64,000 nucleotides of DNA from Piscicoccus intestinalis NBRC 104926 (GTDB taxonomy: Bacteria; Actinomycetota; Actinomycetes; Actinomycetales; Dermatophilaceae): positions 20,218 to 84,217 of the forward strand of contig NZ_BCNQ01000004.1 of assembly GCF_001515525.1 (NCBI RefSeq), in the 5' to 3' direction. Position numbers and translations under genes: made by a program. This document shows positions 17,527-29,580 of the stretch, piece after piece (the stretch's first letter is position 1; each line of letters opens with the position of its first letter). A model generated the notes under the pieces. That model searched no databases and was not told the DNA's origin. It was given only the letters and a program-made list of their open reading frames with translations.

Positions 17527-19149
17527 ATGACAACCGACGACCAGATCGCACGGGCTGAGCGCGAGGGGCCGCGCAGGGGCAAGGTCGGGGTGGTGTTCTT
17601 CGCCTCTCTGGCCGTCGCGCTGGCCTTCATCGGCTGGGGCGTGTTCTTCACCGACAGCATGCAGCGGTTCAACGCCGCCGCGCTGGAGACGATCATTCGC
17701 TCGTTCGGCTGGGTCTACCTCATCGCCACGACGTTTTTCATCTTCTTCCTGCTGTTTCTCGCCATGAGCCGGTTCGGGCGCATCCGCCTGGGACGCGACG
17801 AGGACCGTCCGGAATTCAGCACGCTGTCGTGGTGGGCGATGCTGTTCAGCGCCGGAATGGGCATCGGACTGGTGTTCTTCGGGGTCGGGGAGCCGATATC
17901 GCACCTGACGAACCCGCCGCTGGGGCGCGCGGAGCCGAATTCGATCGAGGCGGGCCGGCTCGCCATGCAGTACACGTTTTTCCACTGGGGACTGCATGCG
18001 TGGGCGCTCTACGGACTGGTTGCTCTCACGTTGGCCTACTTCCAGTTCCGCCGCGGCGCCCGCGGCATGATCAGCGCCGCCTTCTATCCGTTGTTCGGCG
18101 AGCGAGTCAACGGGTGGGTCGGCCACGTGATCGACATTCTCGCGATCTTCGTCACGGCCCTCGGGGTGGCGACCTCGTTCGGTCTGGGCGCGACCCAGAT
18201 CAACGCCGGGCTCAACTACGAGTTCGGGATCACCGAAAGCATTCCCGTCCAGGTCGTGATCATCGTCGTCGTCATGTGCCTGTTCCTCGCGTCGGCCGTG
18301 TCCGGCCTGGACCGGGGTATCAAGATCCTCAGTAACCTCAACATGGCCCTGTTCACGCTCATCATGGTGTTCATCCTCATCGTGGGCCCGGCGGTCTTCA
18401 TCTTCGACACGTTCACCGCCTCCATCGGCAACTACCTGCAGAACTTCCTGTCGATGAGCTTCACGTCCGGTGCCTTCACCGACGGTGCCGGCCAGGAATG
18501 GCTGCAGCAGTGGACGCTCTTCTACTGGGCCTGGTGGATGATGTGGGTCATGTGGGTCGGCACGTTCATCGCCCGCATCTCCAAGGGCCGCACGATCCGC
18601 GAATTCGTCGCCGGTGTGCTCATCGTGCCGAGCGTGCTGTGTTTCCTGTGGTTCTCGGTGCTGGGCGGGGCCGCGATCAATCTCGACATCTTCCACGGCG
18701 GAAACATCGGTGCCGCCGTGGCGGAGAACATCAGCACCGCCCTGTTCATCACCTTCGAGCAGTTCCCGATGAGCACCGTCGTCTCGCTCGTCGCGATCCT
18801 GCTGATCGGCTCGTTCTTCATCACCTCGGCCGACTCCGCGGCCTTCGTGCTCGCCATGCTGTCGAGCAACGGCGACATGAATCCGTCGGCGAAGATGAAG
18901 GTCATCTGGGGCGTCTTCGTCGCGTTCTTCGCCTTCGTGCTGCTCCTCGCGGGCGGCCTGGAGGCGGTACAGCAGGTCGCGATCATCACCGGCGTGCCGT
19001 TCACGATCCTGCTGCTGCTCATGGCCGTCTCGCTGTACCGCGGCGTCGCCGAGGAGTTCATGCCGGCTCACGAAGGCGGCCGCCAACACCGGACCGGGGA
19101 GGCGCACGGGCAGCCCGCGACCGAGGACGCGCGGGACCAGGCGCACTGA
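17527..19149 (+). CDS. BCCT-family betaine/quaternary-amine transporter
   Basis: A 540-aa secondary transporter with 12 predicted helices. It has the glycine-rich 'GMGIGLVFFGVGEP' stretch, the MGIG form found in Na+-coupled betaine carriers such as BetP. It also has the family signature 'WVGTFIARISKGRTIREF'. A hydrophilic C-terminal tail rich in His/Glu is short. Located at the end of the catabolic block, it probably imports the substrate, which points to a betaine or N-methylated proline. It could instead serve osmoprotection. ATG 17527 follows gggag (17516-17520). Confidence 0.87.
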   Translation: MTTDDQIARAEREGPRRGKVGVVFFASLAVALAFIGWGVFFTDSMQRFNAAALETIIRSFGWVYLIATTFFIFFLLFLAMSRFGRIRLGRDEDRPEFSTLSWWAMLFSAGMGIGLVFFGVGEPISHLTNPPLGRAEPNSIEAGRLAMQYTFFHWGLHAWALYGLVALTLAYFQFRRGARGMISAAFYPLFGERVNGWVGHVIDILAIFVTALGVATSFGLGATQINAGLNYEFGITESIPVQVVIIVVVMCLFLASAVSGLDRGIKILSNLNMALFTLIMVFILIVGPAVFIFDTFTASIGNYLQNFLSMSFTSGAFTDGAGQEWLQQWTLFYWAWWMMWVMWVGTFIARISKGRTIREFVAGVLIVPSVLCFLWFSVLGGAAINLDIFHGGNIGAAVAENISTALFITFEQFPMSTVVSLVAILLIGSFFITSADSAAFVLAMLSSNGDMNPSAKMKVIWGVFVAFFAFVLLLAGGLEAVQQVAIITGVPFTILLLLMAVSLYRGVAEEFMPAHEGGRQHRTGEAHGQPATEDARDQAH

Positions 19150-19184
19150 CGAGTGGCCTGACGGCTACCCGGACGGGCTGAGAG

Positions 19185-19844
19185 CTACCAGCCGCGCTCG
19201 CGCCACTCCGGCACGCTGGGGCGCTCGGCGCCGAGGGTGGTGTCGGCGCCGTGGCCGGGGTAGACCCAGGTGTCGTCGTCGAAGACGGCGAACACCCGGC
19301 TCTCCAGGTCGTCCATGAGCTGCGTGAAGTCCTGCGGCGAGTTCGTCTTGCCGGGGCCGCCGGGGAAGAGGCTGTCGCCGGTGAACAGGTGCACGCGGCC
19401 GCCGGGCTCGGCCCACGCGAGCGCCACGGAGCCGGGCGTGTGGCCGGTCAGGCGCACGACCGACAGGTCGACGGCGCCGAACGAGATGACGTCGCCGTTC
19501 TCCACGGTCTCGTCGACGGCCACGGGCAGCTCCGGCGCGTCCGGGCCGCCCGCGTACGTCGTCGCGTGCGTCGCCTCGACGACGGCGCGCAGCGCGCGGT
19601 GGTGGTCCCAGTGCTGGTGGGTGGTGACGACCGCGTGCAGCCGCCCCGAGCCCTCCCGCACCAGCTCACCGATGCGCTCGTTGTCGTCGGCGGCGTCGAT
19701 GAGCAGCTGCTCGTCGGTGGCGGTGCAGGTGAGCAGGTAGACGTTGTTGTCCATCGTGCCGACGCTGCATTTGCGGATCGTCAGGCCCTCGAGTTCGCGC
19801 ACGTCGCTCGGTCCGCCGGGAGAGACATCTCCGGTGTAACCCAT
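19185..19844 (-). CDS. Metallo-beta-lactamase-fold hydrolase, glyoxalase II-like
   Basis: A 219-aa protein with the zinc signature THQHWDHH, followed by 'GHTPGSVAL', 'TGDSLFPGGPG' and YPGHG. It probably hydrolyses a thioester such as an S-acyl conjugate of a low-molecular-weight thiol. Actinobacteria use mycothiol, so a mycothiol-linked substrate is possible (inference). ATG 19844 follows AGGAGC. It is convergent with the BCCT gene with only 35 nt between stops, and divergent from uvrA. Confidence 0.85.
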   Translation of the reverse strand: MGYTGDVSPGGPSDVRELEGLTIRKCSVGTMDNNVYLLTCTATDEQLLIDAADDNERIGELVREGSGRLHAVVTTHQHWDHHRALRAVVEATHATTYAGGPDAPELPVAVDETVENGDVISFGAVDLSVVRLTGHTPGSVALAWAEPGGRVHLFTGDSLFPGGPGKTNSPQDFTQLMDDLESRVFAVFDDDTWVYPGHGADTTLGAERPSVPEWRERGW

Positions 19845-20054
19845 GTCACTGCTCCTGATCTGGTCGATAGCGGACGGGTGGCCGACCGCGAGCAGGAAGA
19901 CGTCCGGACGGGGGGCGCCGCGTGACGTCTCGCCCGTTCGCGGGGCATTGCATTCAGTCTTGCCCATCGAGCGCCGTGACGGTGAACGGGGGGAGGCGGG
20001 TCGTGCCCCGCCGCGGCGAAGAGAACCTTGACGGGTCTTGTCAGTGCGGCCACA

Positions 20055-20060
20055 TAGCAT
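20055..20060 (+). promoter_or_regulatory. -10 box (TAGCAT) for leaderless uvrA
   Basis: TAGCAT is followed by 7 nt and GTG 20068. TTGACG at 20028-20033 may be part of the -35 region, though the spacing is long. The box overlaps ATG 20059, making that upstream start unlikely to be used. Confidence 0.4.
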
Positions 20061-20067
20061 GTCCGAC

Positions 20068-23202
<3,135 letters not shown>

Positions 23203-23261
23203 GGGAGCGCTCAGCGGCTTTGACAGAATCAGCGGCACGCACAGCGACCAAGGAGGATCTC

Positions 23262-23705
23262 GTGAACACCGCCCGCCCTGACCGCCGTCAGTTTCTCGCC
23301 GCGATCGGCACCATCGCGGTCGCGGGGGTGACGATCCCGGTGCTGGCTGGCTGCGGTTCGGGATCGGAGGCGCCGACGGCGTCGTTCCCCGAGGTCGACG
23401 ACGCGACCAAGCAGGCGATCGGCGCCGCGATCAACGCCGGCGAGGTCCCGGTCGGCGGGGCCAAGTTCTTCACCGACGCCGGCCTCATCGTCACCCAGCC
23501 CACCCAGGGGCAGTACGTGGCGCTCACCGACATCTGCCCGCACGAGCAGGGCAAGGTCACCCGCCTGACCAACGGCAAACTCGTCTGCCCGCTGCACGGC
23601 AGCCAGTTCGACCCCGCCACCGGGGCCGTCACCGCCGGACCCTCGCTCGCCGGGCTGGCCACCAAGTCGGTCAGTGTCTCCGGCTCCTCGGCGACGCTGA
23701 CCTGA
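23262..23705 (+). CDS. Tat-exported Rieske [2Fe-2S] lipoprotein
   Basis: A 147-aa protein. Its N-terminus (DRRQFLAAIG) is a twin-arginine signal, ending in a lipobox LAGC, so a folded Fe-S protein is exported and lipidated. The Rieske ligands are CPH in 'DICPHEQG' and CPLHGSQFD. Such small extracytoplasmic Rieske lipoproteins accompany electron transfer chains, but no partner is visible. GTG 23262 is preceded by an ideal aaggagg (23250-23256). It lies 59 nt after uvrA and may be co-transcribed. Confidence 0.88.
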   Translation: MNTARPDRRQFLAAIGTIAVAGVTIPVLAGCGSGSEAPTASFPEVDDATKQAIGAAINAGEVPVGGAKFFTDAGLIVTQPTQGQYVALTDICPHEQGKVTRLTNGKLVCPLHGSQFDPATGAVTAGPSLAGLATKSVSVSGSSATLT

Positions 23706-23735
23706 CCTGACCTGACCTGACCTGACCTGACCTGA
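23701..23735. repeat. Pentanucleotide microsatellite (CCTGA)7
   Basis: Seven uninterrupted cctga units begin inside the last codons of the Rieske gene and supply its stop. Diverged copies continue to ~23753. The array fills the 49-nt gap to the convergent livF stop. Confidence 0.95.
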
Positions 23736-23754
23736 GCTGCGCTGACCTGAGCTG

Positions 23755-24464
<710 letters not shown>

Positions 24465-24468
<4 letters not shown>

Positions 24469-25400
24469 GCCTGGTCCTCCTTCGCCCGCCGGTGCCCACC
24501 GGCCGCCTGCGCCGCCTTCGCCTCGGCAGCCCTGATCTCGGCCAACTCGGCCTCGTCGGCCTCCGTGATGTCGGAGTCGGTGCCGTCTCCGGTGCCGATG
24601 TACGCCTCGATGACCCGCGGGTCGGACTGCACGACCTTCGGGGTGCCCTCGACGAGGGTCGCGCCCCGCACCAGGCACAGCACCCGGTCGCACAGGTTGA
24701 AGATGAACCGCATGTCGTGCTCGATGACGACGACCGCGAGGCCGCTGTCGCGGATCTTGAAGATGAGCCGTTCGGCGTCGCGGGTCTCCTGCGGGTTCAT
24801 GCCGGCGGTGGGCTCATCGAGCAGCAGCACCTTCGGCTCGGTGGCCAGGGCCCGCGCGATCTCCAGCCGCCGCTGATCGCCGTACGGCAGGTTGCGCGCG
24901 AGGATCTCCGCCGAGGCGCCGAGGCCGACGTAGTCGAGCAGCTCCTGCGCCTTCTGCCGGGTCTCCGCCTCCTCGCGGCGATACTTCGGCCCGTGCAGGA
25001 TCGACGTGAGCGCCTTGGACGACGTGCGGCAGTACCGCCCGACCATGACGTTCTCCAGCGCCGTCATGTTCGCGAACAGCCGGATGTTCTGGAACGTGCG
25101 CGCCATGCCTGCCATGACGACCTTGCGCGGCCGCGGCGGCAGCACGGTGCCGCTCAGCCGCACCTCACCCTCGGTGGGCCGGTACATGCCGGTGAGGCAG
25201 TTGAAGAACGTCGTCTTGCCGGCGCCGTTCGGGCCGATGAGCCCGACGATCTCGCCCGGGTAGACGTCGAGGTCGACGTCGTCGACGGCCAGCAGACCGC
25301 CGAAGCGCATGACGATGCCGCGCGCCCGCAGCAGGGGCTCCGCGCCGCGACCGGGGTCGTCCGGGGTCTCGCGTGCCGTCTCCGCGGCAACCGTGCTCAT
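24465..25400 (-). CDS. livG: Branched-chain amino acid ABC transporter, ATPase LivG
   Basis: A 311-aa ATPase with Walker A GPNGAGKTT, 'GMARTFQNIRLF', and Walker B LLLDEPTAGMNP. The conserved 'FNLCDRVLCLVRGATLVEGTP' is typical of LivG. A ~45-residue C-terminal extension, rich in Ala/Glu, follows the usual end at 'YIGTG'. Its ATG overlaps the livM stop (ATGA). It pairs with LivF on the cytoplasmic face. Confidence 0.94.
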
Positions 25401-27103
25401 TCGGTGACTCCTTCCGTCTGCCGCAGATGGACCTTCTGCACGTTGGAGGCGAGGTGTTCGTCTTCCTCGTGGAACTCCAGCTTGCGGCGCCGGCTGGCGA
25501 CCAGGCCCTCGGGGCGGAACCGCATCATGAGCACGAGCAGCAGCCCGAACAGCAGCAGCCGGTACTCGCTGAAGAAGCGCAGCTTCTCCGGCAGCAGCTT
25601 GAGGATCACTGCGCCGATGAGCACACCGCCGACGGTGCCCATGCCGCCGAGCACGACGGCCGCGAGCAGGAACGCGGACTCGAGAAACTGGTACTGGTCG
25701 GGGGTCACCGACACGTCGTGGTGCGCCTTGATGGTGCCCGCCAGGCCGGCGAGGAACGCGCCGCCGGCGAACGCGAACAGCTTGAGGCCGAAGGTGTTGA
25801 CGCCCATCGCGTCGGCTGCCGTCTCGTCCTCGCGGATCGCCACCCATCCGCGGCCGATGCGGCTGTTGTTGAGGCGGGTGAACACCAGGATGATGAGGCC
25901 GAGCACGACCAGCAGCAGCAGGTAGTAGTTCGCGAACCGGGTCAGCGTCACCCCGAAGATCTGGTGCTGCTGCCCGAAGTCGAACCCGAAGAGCACGAGC
26001 TCGGGGATGGCCGGGATGCCGTTCGGCCCGTTCGTCAGGTTCGGCCCGTTGTTGCCGTCGAGGTTGAACATCGCGTACCGGAAGATCTCGCCGAACGCGA
26101 GCGTGACGATCGCCAGGTAGTCGCCGGAGACCCGCAGCGTCGGGCTGCCGATGATCAGGCCCAACAGGGCGCAGAAGCACGCGCCGATGAGCACGGTGAC
26201 CAGGAACGGGGGCGTCCACTTGAGCGTGGCGAACGCCGAACCCGACAGCACCGCCCCGACGTAGGCGCCCGCCCCCAGGAACGCGATGTAGCCGAGGTCG
26301 AGCAGCCCGGCGAGGCCGACGACGATGTTCAGACCGAGGGCCGTGGCGGCGAAGATGATGACCTGCGTGGCGATCGACATGTTCGCGTCCGACCCGCTCT
26401 GGGTCATCGGGAACGCGAACGCCGCCGCGAAGGCCGCGAGCATGAGCACCCGGGAGTGGCGGGAGCCGACGATGCCCAGCCAGGTGAAGAACCGCGCGGC
26501 CGACAGCGCGGCCGCCACGACCCCGAGCGTCACGAGTAGGAGCACGAACTGCCACGGGTCGCGCAGCGCGAGGGCGTCGGCCGCCAGCAGCAGGAAGGCG
26601 GCCACGCCGACGACGATGATGAGGATCTCCGCCCAGCCCGGCAGCGCGACCAGGGTGACGTCGCGGTCGGCGCGGGCGGGGCTGAAGTGCCCTCCGGCGG
26701 CCGTCAGCACGGCACCGGCGACCACCACCCAGGCTCCGGGGTCGGCGTTGATGAGCCCACCCGCCTCCAGGGTGATCGCGAGCAGCACGAGCACCATGTA
26801 GCCGAGCGCCCCCAGGCCCAGCGCGCGCAGGGCCGGCGCGGTGTCGAGGTAGCGGCCGAGTCGGTGCAGCGGACCGCGCATCCCGAGCGCGAGCACGAGA
26901 CCCAGCGCCCCGATGACGATCATCGAGATCTGCACCGGCGCGGGGTTGACGTACATCGTCAGGTCGCCGAGCACCCGCGGGTTGTAGCACCACGACATGA
27001 GTGAGCCGACGACGAGCAGCAGCGTGCCGGCGAGCGCCAGCGGCCAGGCGGCCCGGGCGAGCCCCGAGTCGGGCGCCGGCTTGGCGAGCAGGGTGGCGGT
27101 CAT
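25397..27103 (-). CDS. livM: Branched-chain amino acid ABC transporter, permease LivM (long form)
   Basis: A 568-aa permease. The C-terminal ~330 residues are the conserved LivM core ('GLAGLLDLGYIAFLGAGAYVGA', 'RLNNSRIGRGWVAIREDETAA'). About 230 extra N-terminal residues contain roughly six additional hydrophobic helices. Long LivM proteins are known in actinobacteria. ATG 27103 overlaps the livH stop by 4 nt. The C-terminal tail is charged. Confidence 0.92.
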   Translation of the reverse strand: MTATLLAKPAPDSGLARAAWPLALAGTLLLVVGSLMSWCYNPRVLGDLTMYVNPAPVQISMIVIGALGLVLALGMRGPLHRLGRYLDTAPALRALGLGALGYMVLVLLAITLEAGGLINADPGAWVVVAGAVLTAAGGHFSPARADRDVTLVALPGWAEILIIVVGVAAFLLLAADALALRDPWQFVLLLVTLGVVAAALSAARFFTWLGIVGSRHSRVLMLAAFAAAFAFPMTQSGSDANMSIATQVIIFAATALGLNIVVGLAGLLDLGYIAFLGAGAYVGAVLSGSAFATLKWTPPFLVTVLIGACFCALLGLIIGSPTLRVSGDYLAIVTLAFGEIFRYAMFNLDGNNGPNLTNGPNGIPAIPELVLFGFDFGQQHQIFGVTLTRFANYYLLLLVVLGLIILVFTRLNNSRIGRGWVAIREDETAADAMGVNTFGLKLFAFAGGAFLAGLAGTIKAHHDVSVTPDQYQFLESAFLLAAVVLGGMGTVGGVLIGAVILKLLPEKLRFFSEYRLLLFGLLLVLMMRFRPEGLVASRRRKLEFHEEDEHLASNVQKVHLRQTEGVTE

Positions 27104-28032
27104 GCGCGGTCCACCACCCGGGCGCCGAGCAGGCCCTGGGGCCGGAAGAAGAGCACGAGGATGAGCAGCGAGAACGCGAAGACGTCCTTCCACGTGCTGC
27201 CGATGAACGGGATGCCGCTGGCCAGCGCCTCCGCGACCCCGAGCACGAGCCCGCCGACGACGGCCCCCTGCACGTTGCCGATGCCGCCGAGCACGGCCGC
27301 GGTGAAGGCCTTGAGGCCGGCCATGAAGCCCATCCGGAAGTCGATGTTGTTGTTCTGCAGGCCGTAGGCGATGCCCGCGATGCCGGCCAGGGCCGCGCCG
27401 ACCGCGAACGCGATGACGATGACCTTGTCGACGTTGATGCCCATGAGGCGGGCCGTGTCCGGATCCTGCGACACCGCCTGCATCGCGCGGCCCTGCTTGG
27501 TCTTGTTGATGAACCAGTACAGGAAGATCGCGCACACGAGCAGGGCGCCCATCGTGAACAGCGCCGGGCGCTGCACCTGCACCGGGCCCAGCGAGATCGC
27601 CGCGCCGGTGACGTGCTCGATCGGCGGGAACGGGATCTTCGCCCGGGCGTTCGGGAAGCCGGGAATCGTGCCGTAGAAGAGCCGCACGAACTCCTGCAGG
27701 AAGATCGAGATGCCGATCGCCGTGATGAGCGGGGCCAGTCGTGGCGCCCCCCGCAACGGGCGGTACGCGACACGCTCCATGACCACGGCGGTGAGCACCG
27801 AGGCCGCGATCGCGCCGAGCAGCATCACCGGCAGCACCCACAGGGCGGTCGTGCCCCGGAAGAGCAGGAAGTACGTGCTCAGGGCCCCGAAGGCGCCGAT
27901 CATGAAGACCTCGCCGTGGGCGAAGTTGATGAGTTGGACGATGCCGTAGACCACCGTGTAGCCCACGGCGATCAGGGCGTAGAGCGAGCCGTTGGTGAGG
28001 CCGTTCACCAGCTGCTGGGGGATGTCACCCAT
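27100..28032 (-). CDS. livH: Branched-chain amino acid ABC transporter, permease LivH
   Basis: A 310-aa permease with eight helices or so. The hallmark 'GLTNGSLYALIAVGYTVVYG' and 'NFAHGEVFMIGAF' lie near the N-terminus, and the coupling-helix region contains 'GRAMQAVSQDPDTARLMGI'. ATG 28032 aligns with the usual family start and has AAGGA 10 nt upstream. GTG 28071 would add 13 residues. It lies 150 nt after the binding-protein gene, behind a strong hairpin. Confidence 0.92.
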   Translation of the reverse strand: MGDIPQQLVNGLTNGSLYALIAVGYTVVYGIVQLINFAHGEVFMIGAFGALSTYFLLFRGTTALWVLPVMLLGAIAASVLTAVVMERVAYRPLRGAPRLAPLITAIGISIFLQEFVRLFYGTIPGFPNARAKIPFPPIEHVTGAAISLGPVQVQRPALFTMGALLVCAIFLYWFINKTKQGRAMQAVSQDPDTARLMGINVDKVIVIAFAVGAALAGIAGIAYGLQNNNIDFRMGFMAGLKAFTAAVLGGIGNVQGAVVGGLVLGVAEALASGIPFIGSTWKDVFAFSLLILVLFFRPQGLLGARVVDRA

Positions 28033-28119
28033 GAGTGGTTGGTCCTTCGTGTCTGCCGTCGTGCTGTCCACTGTCCGGTGCGCCGACGCCGGGGAGGCGC
28101 AACCGGTGGCGTGACACGC

Positions 28120-28157
28120 GACACGGGCGGTGGAGCTGGGGCTCCGCCGCCCGTGTC
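28120..28157 (-). terminator. Hairpin between livJ and livH (attenuator)
   Basis: A 17-bp stem (28120-28136 with 28141-28157, one G-U pair) and a 4-nt loop, just after livJ. Partial termination here would yield excess binding protein over membrane subunits. Confidence 0.8.
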
Positions 28158-28182
28158 ACGTGCGCTGAGAAATACCGGGTGT

Positions 28183-29406
28183 CTACTCGACGCTGCCCGT
28201 CTTGGCCGCCGCCCACTTGCCGTCCTTGACCTCGTAGGCCGTGAGGACGCGCGTGGTGCTGTCGCCGTACTGGTCGAAGGAGACCTTGCCGGTGACCCCC
28301 TCGAAGTCGACCTTGCCGACCGCGTCGACCGTGGCCTGGCGCGCCGAGCTGGCGTCCTGCGCGCTGGCCAGCGAGGTCTTCAGGCCCTCGATGATCGCGT
28401 TCGCCGCGTCGTAGGAGTACGCGCCGTACGCCCCGGCCGCGTCGCTGTACCCGGCCGCCTTGTAGGCGTCGAGGAAGGTCTTGCCCTTCTCCAGCGACTC
28501 GGTCGGCGCGCCCACCGAGGTGGCCATATCGCCGGTCGCCGTGGCGCCCGCGAGCTCGATGAACTTCGGGTCGTAGATGCCGTCGCCGCCCATGAGCGGA
28601 ACGTTGAGACCGGCGCTCTTCATCTGCTGGCTCAGCGGCCCGGCCTGCGGGTACTCGCCGCCGTAGTAGACCGCCTGCGGCTTGCCGCCCTGCACCGCGG
28701 TGATCGCGGTCTGGAAGTTCGCGTCGTCGGGGTTGATCGTCGTCGCGGCGGTGATCTTGCCGCCCTTGGCCGTGAAGTCCTTGGTGAACGCGTCGACGAG
28801 GCCCTGGCCGTAGGCCTTCTTGTCGTGGATCGTCGCGACGTTCTTGATGCCCTTGGACAGCAGGTACTGGGCGGCGAACGGGCCCTGCACGTCGTCGGTG
28901 GTGCAGGTGCGGAAGTAGTTCGCGTAGGTGCGCTTGGGGGCGGTCGCGAAGTCCGCGCCCTTGGTCAGGGCGGGGTTCGTGTTCGCGGGGGAGACCTGCA
29001 CGATGTTGGCCGAGGCGAGCACCGGCTGCACGTTCTGGGCCACCGAGCTGTTGAGGGTGCCGACGACGCCGATGACGTTCGGGTCACCGGCGAGCGCGGT
29101 GGCCGCGTTCTTGCCGGTCTCCGGCTTGGCCTCGTCGTCCTTCGCGTCGACCTGCAGGGTCCAGCCCGGGATGGCGCCCGATTCGTTGGCCTGCTTGACG
29201 GCGAGGTCGACGGAGTTGCGGATGCCCAGACCGAGGGCGGACAGGTCGCCGGACAGCGGGGCGATGACACCGATCGTGGCGACCTTGCCGGAGGCCTGGC
29301 CGCCGGAGCCGGAGCCGGAGTCGCCGCCGCGGGAGCCGCAGGCGGACAGGGCCAACGAGGCCGCGAAGATCGTCACGCCGACGCGGACTGCGGAACGCTT
29401 GAGCAC
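28183..29406 (-). CDS. livJ: Branched-chain amino acid-binding lipoprotein
   Basis: A 407-aa substrate-binding protein. It has a lipoprotein signal (LSAC lipobox), a Gly/Ser linker, then the periplasmic-binding fold with 'IGVIAPLSGDLSALG' and 'VQVSPANTNPALT'. It captures amino acids outside the membrane for LivHMGF. GTG 29406 follows AGGAGG at 5 nt spacing. First gene of the minus-strand liv set. Ligand could be another amino acid or amide. Confidence 0.92.
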   Translation of the reverse strand: MLKRSAVRVGVTIFAASLALSACGSRGGDSGSGSGGQASGKVATIGVIAPLSGDLSALGLGIRNSVDLAVKQANESGAIPGWTLQVDAKDDEAKPETGKNAATALAGDPNVIGVVGTLNSSVAQNVQPVLASANIVQVSPANTNPALTKGADFATAPKRTYANYFRTCTTDDVQGPFAAQYLLSKGIKNVATIHDKKAYGQGLVDAFTKDFTAKGGKITAATTINPDDANFQTAITAVQGGKPQAVYYGGEYPQAGPLSQQMKSAGLNVPLMGGDGIYDPKFIELAGATATGDMATSVGAPTESLEKGKTFLDAYKAAGYSDAAGAYGAYSYDAANAIIEGLKTSLASAQDASSARQATVDAVGKVDFEGVTGKVSFDQYGDSTTRVLTAYEVKDGKWAAAKTGSVE

Positions 29407-29568
29407 AGGGACCTCCTGTGAGGGGTAGCGCGGAGACGGGTGCTCACCCGGCTCCGACTCGCTCCAACGGACCGCAGCGAGTGGGCAGGACAGTAGATCG
29501 GATAGGTGCCGACACACATCATTTGTGGGCCACCGTGGCCAGGTCGTTACCTATTCGATGGCCGACCG

Positions 29569-29574
29569 TAAGGT
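29569..29574 (+). promoter_or_regulatory. -10 box (TAAGGT) for leaderless uvrC
   Basis: TAAGGT, 6 nt, then GTG 29581. There is no Shine-Dalgarno sequence. It lies in the 174-nt divergent gap shared with livJ. Confidence 0.5.
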
Positions 29575-29580
29575 GGTGCG

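Noticed and set aside
29500..29545. A CRP-like palindrome cacatcatttgtg upstream of livJ
   Set aside because: The half sites are in the opposite order to TGTGA-N6-TCACA and the spacing is wrong.
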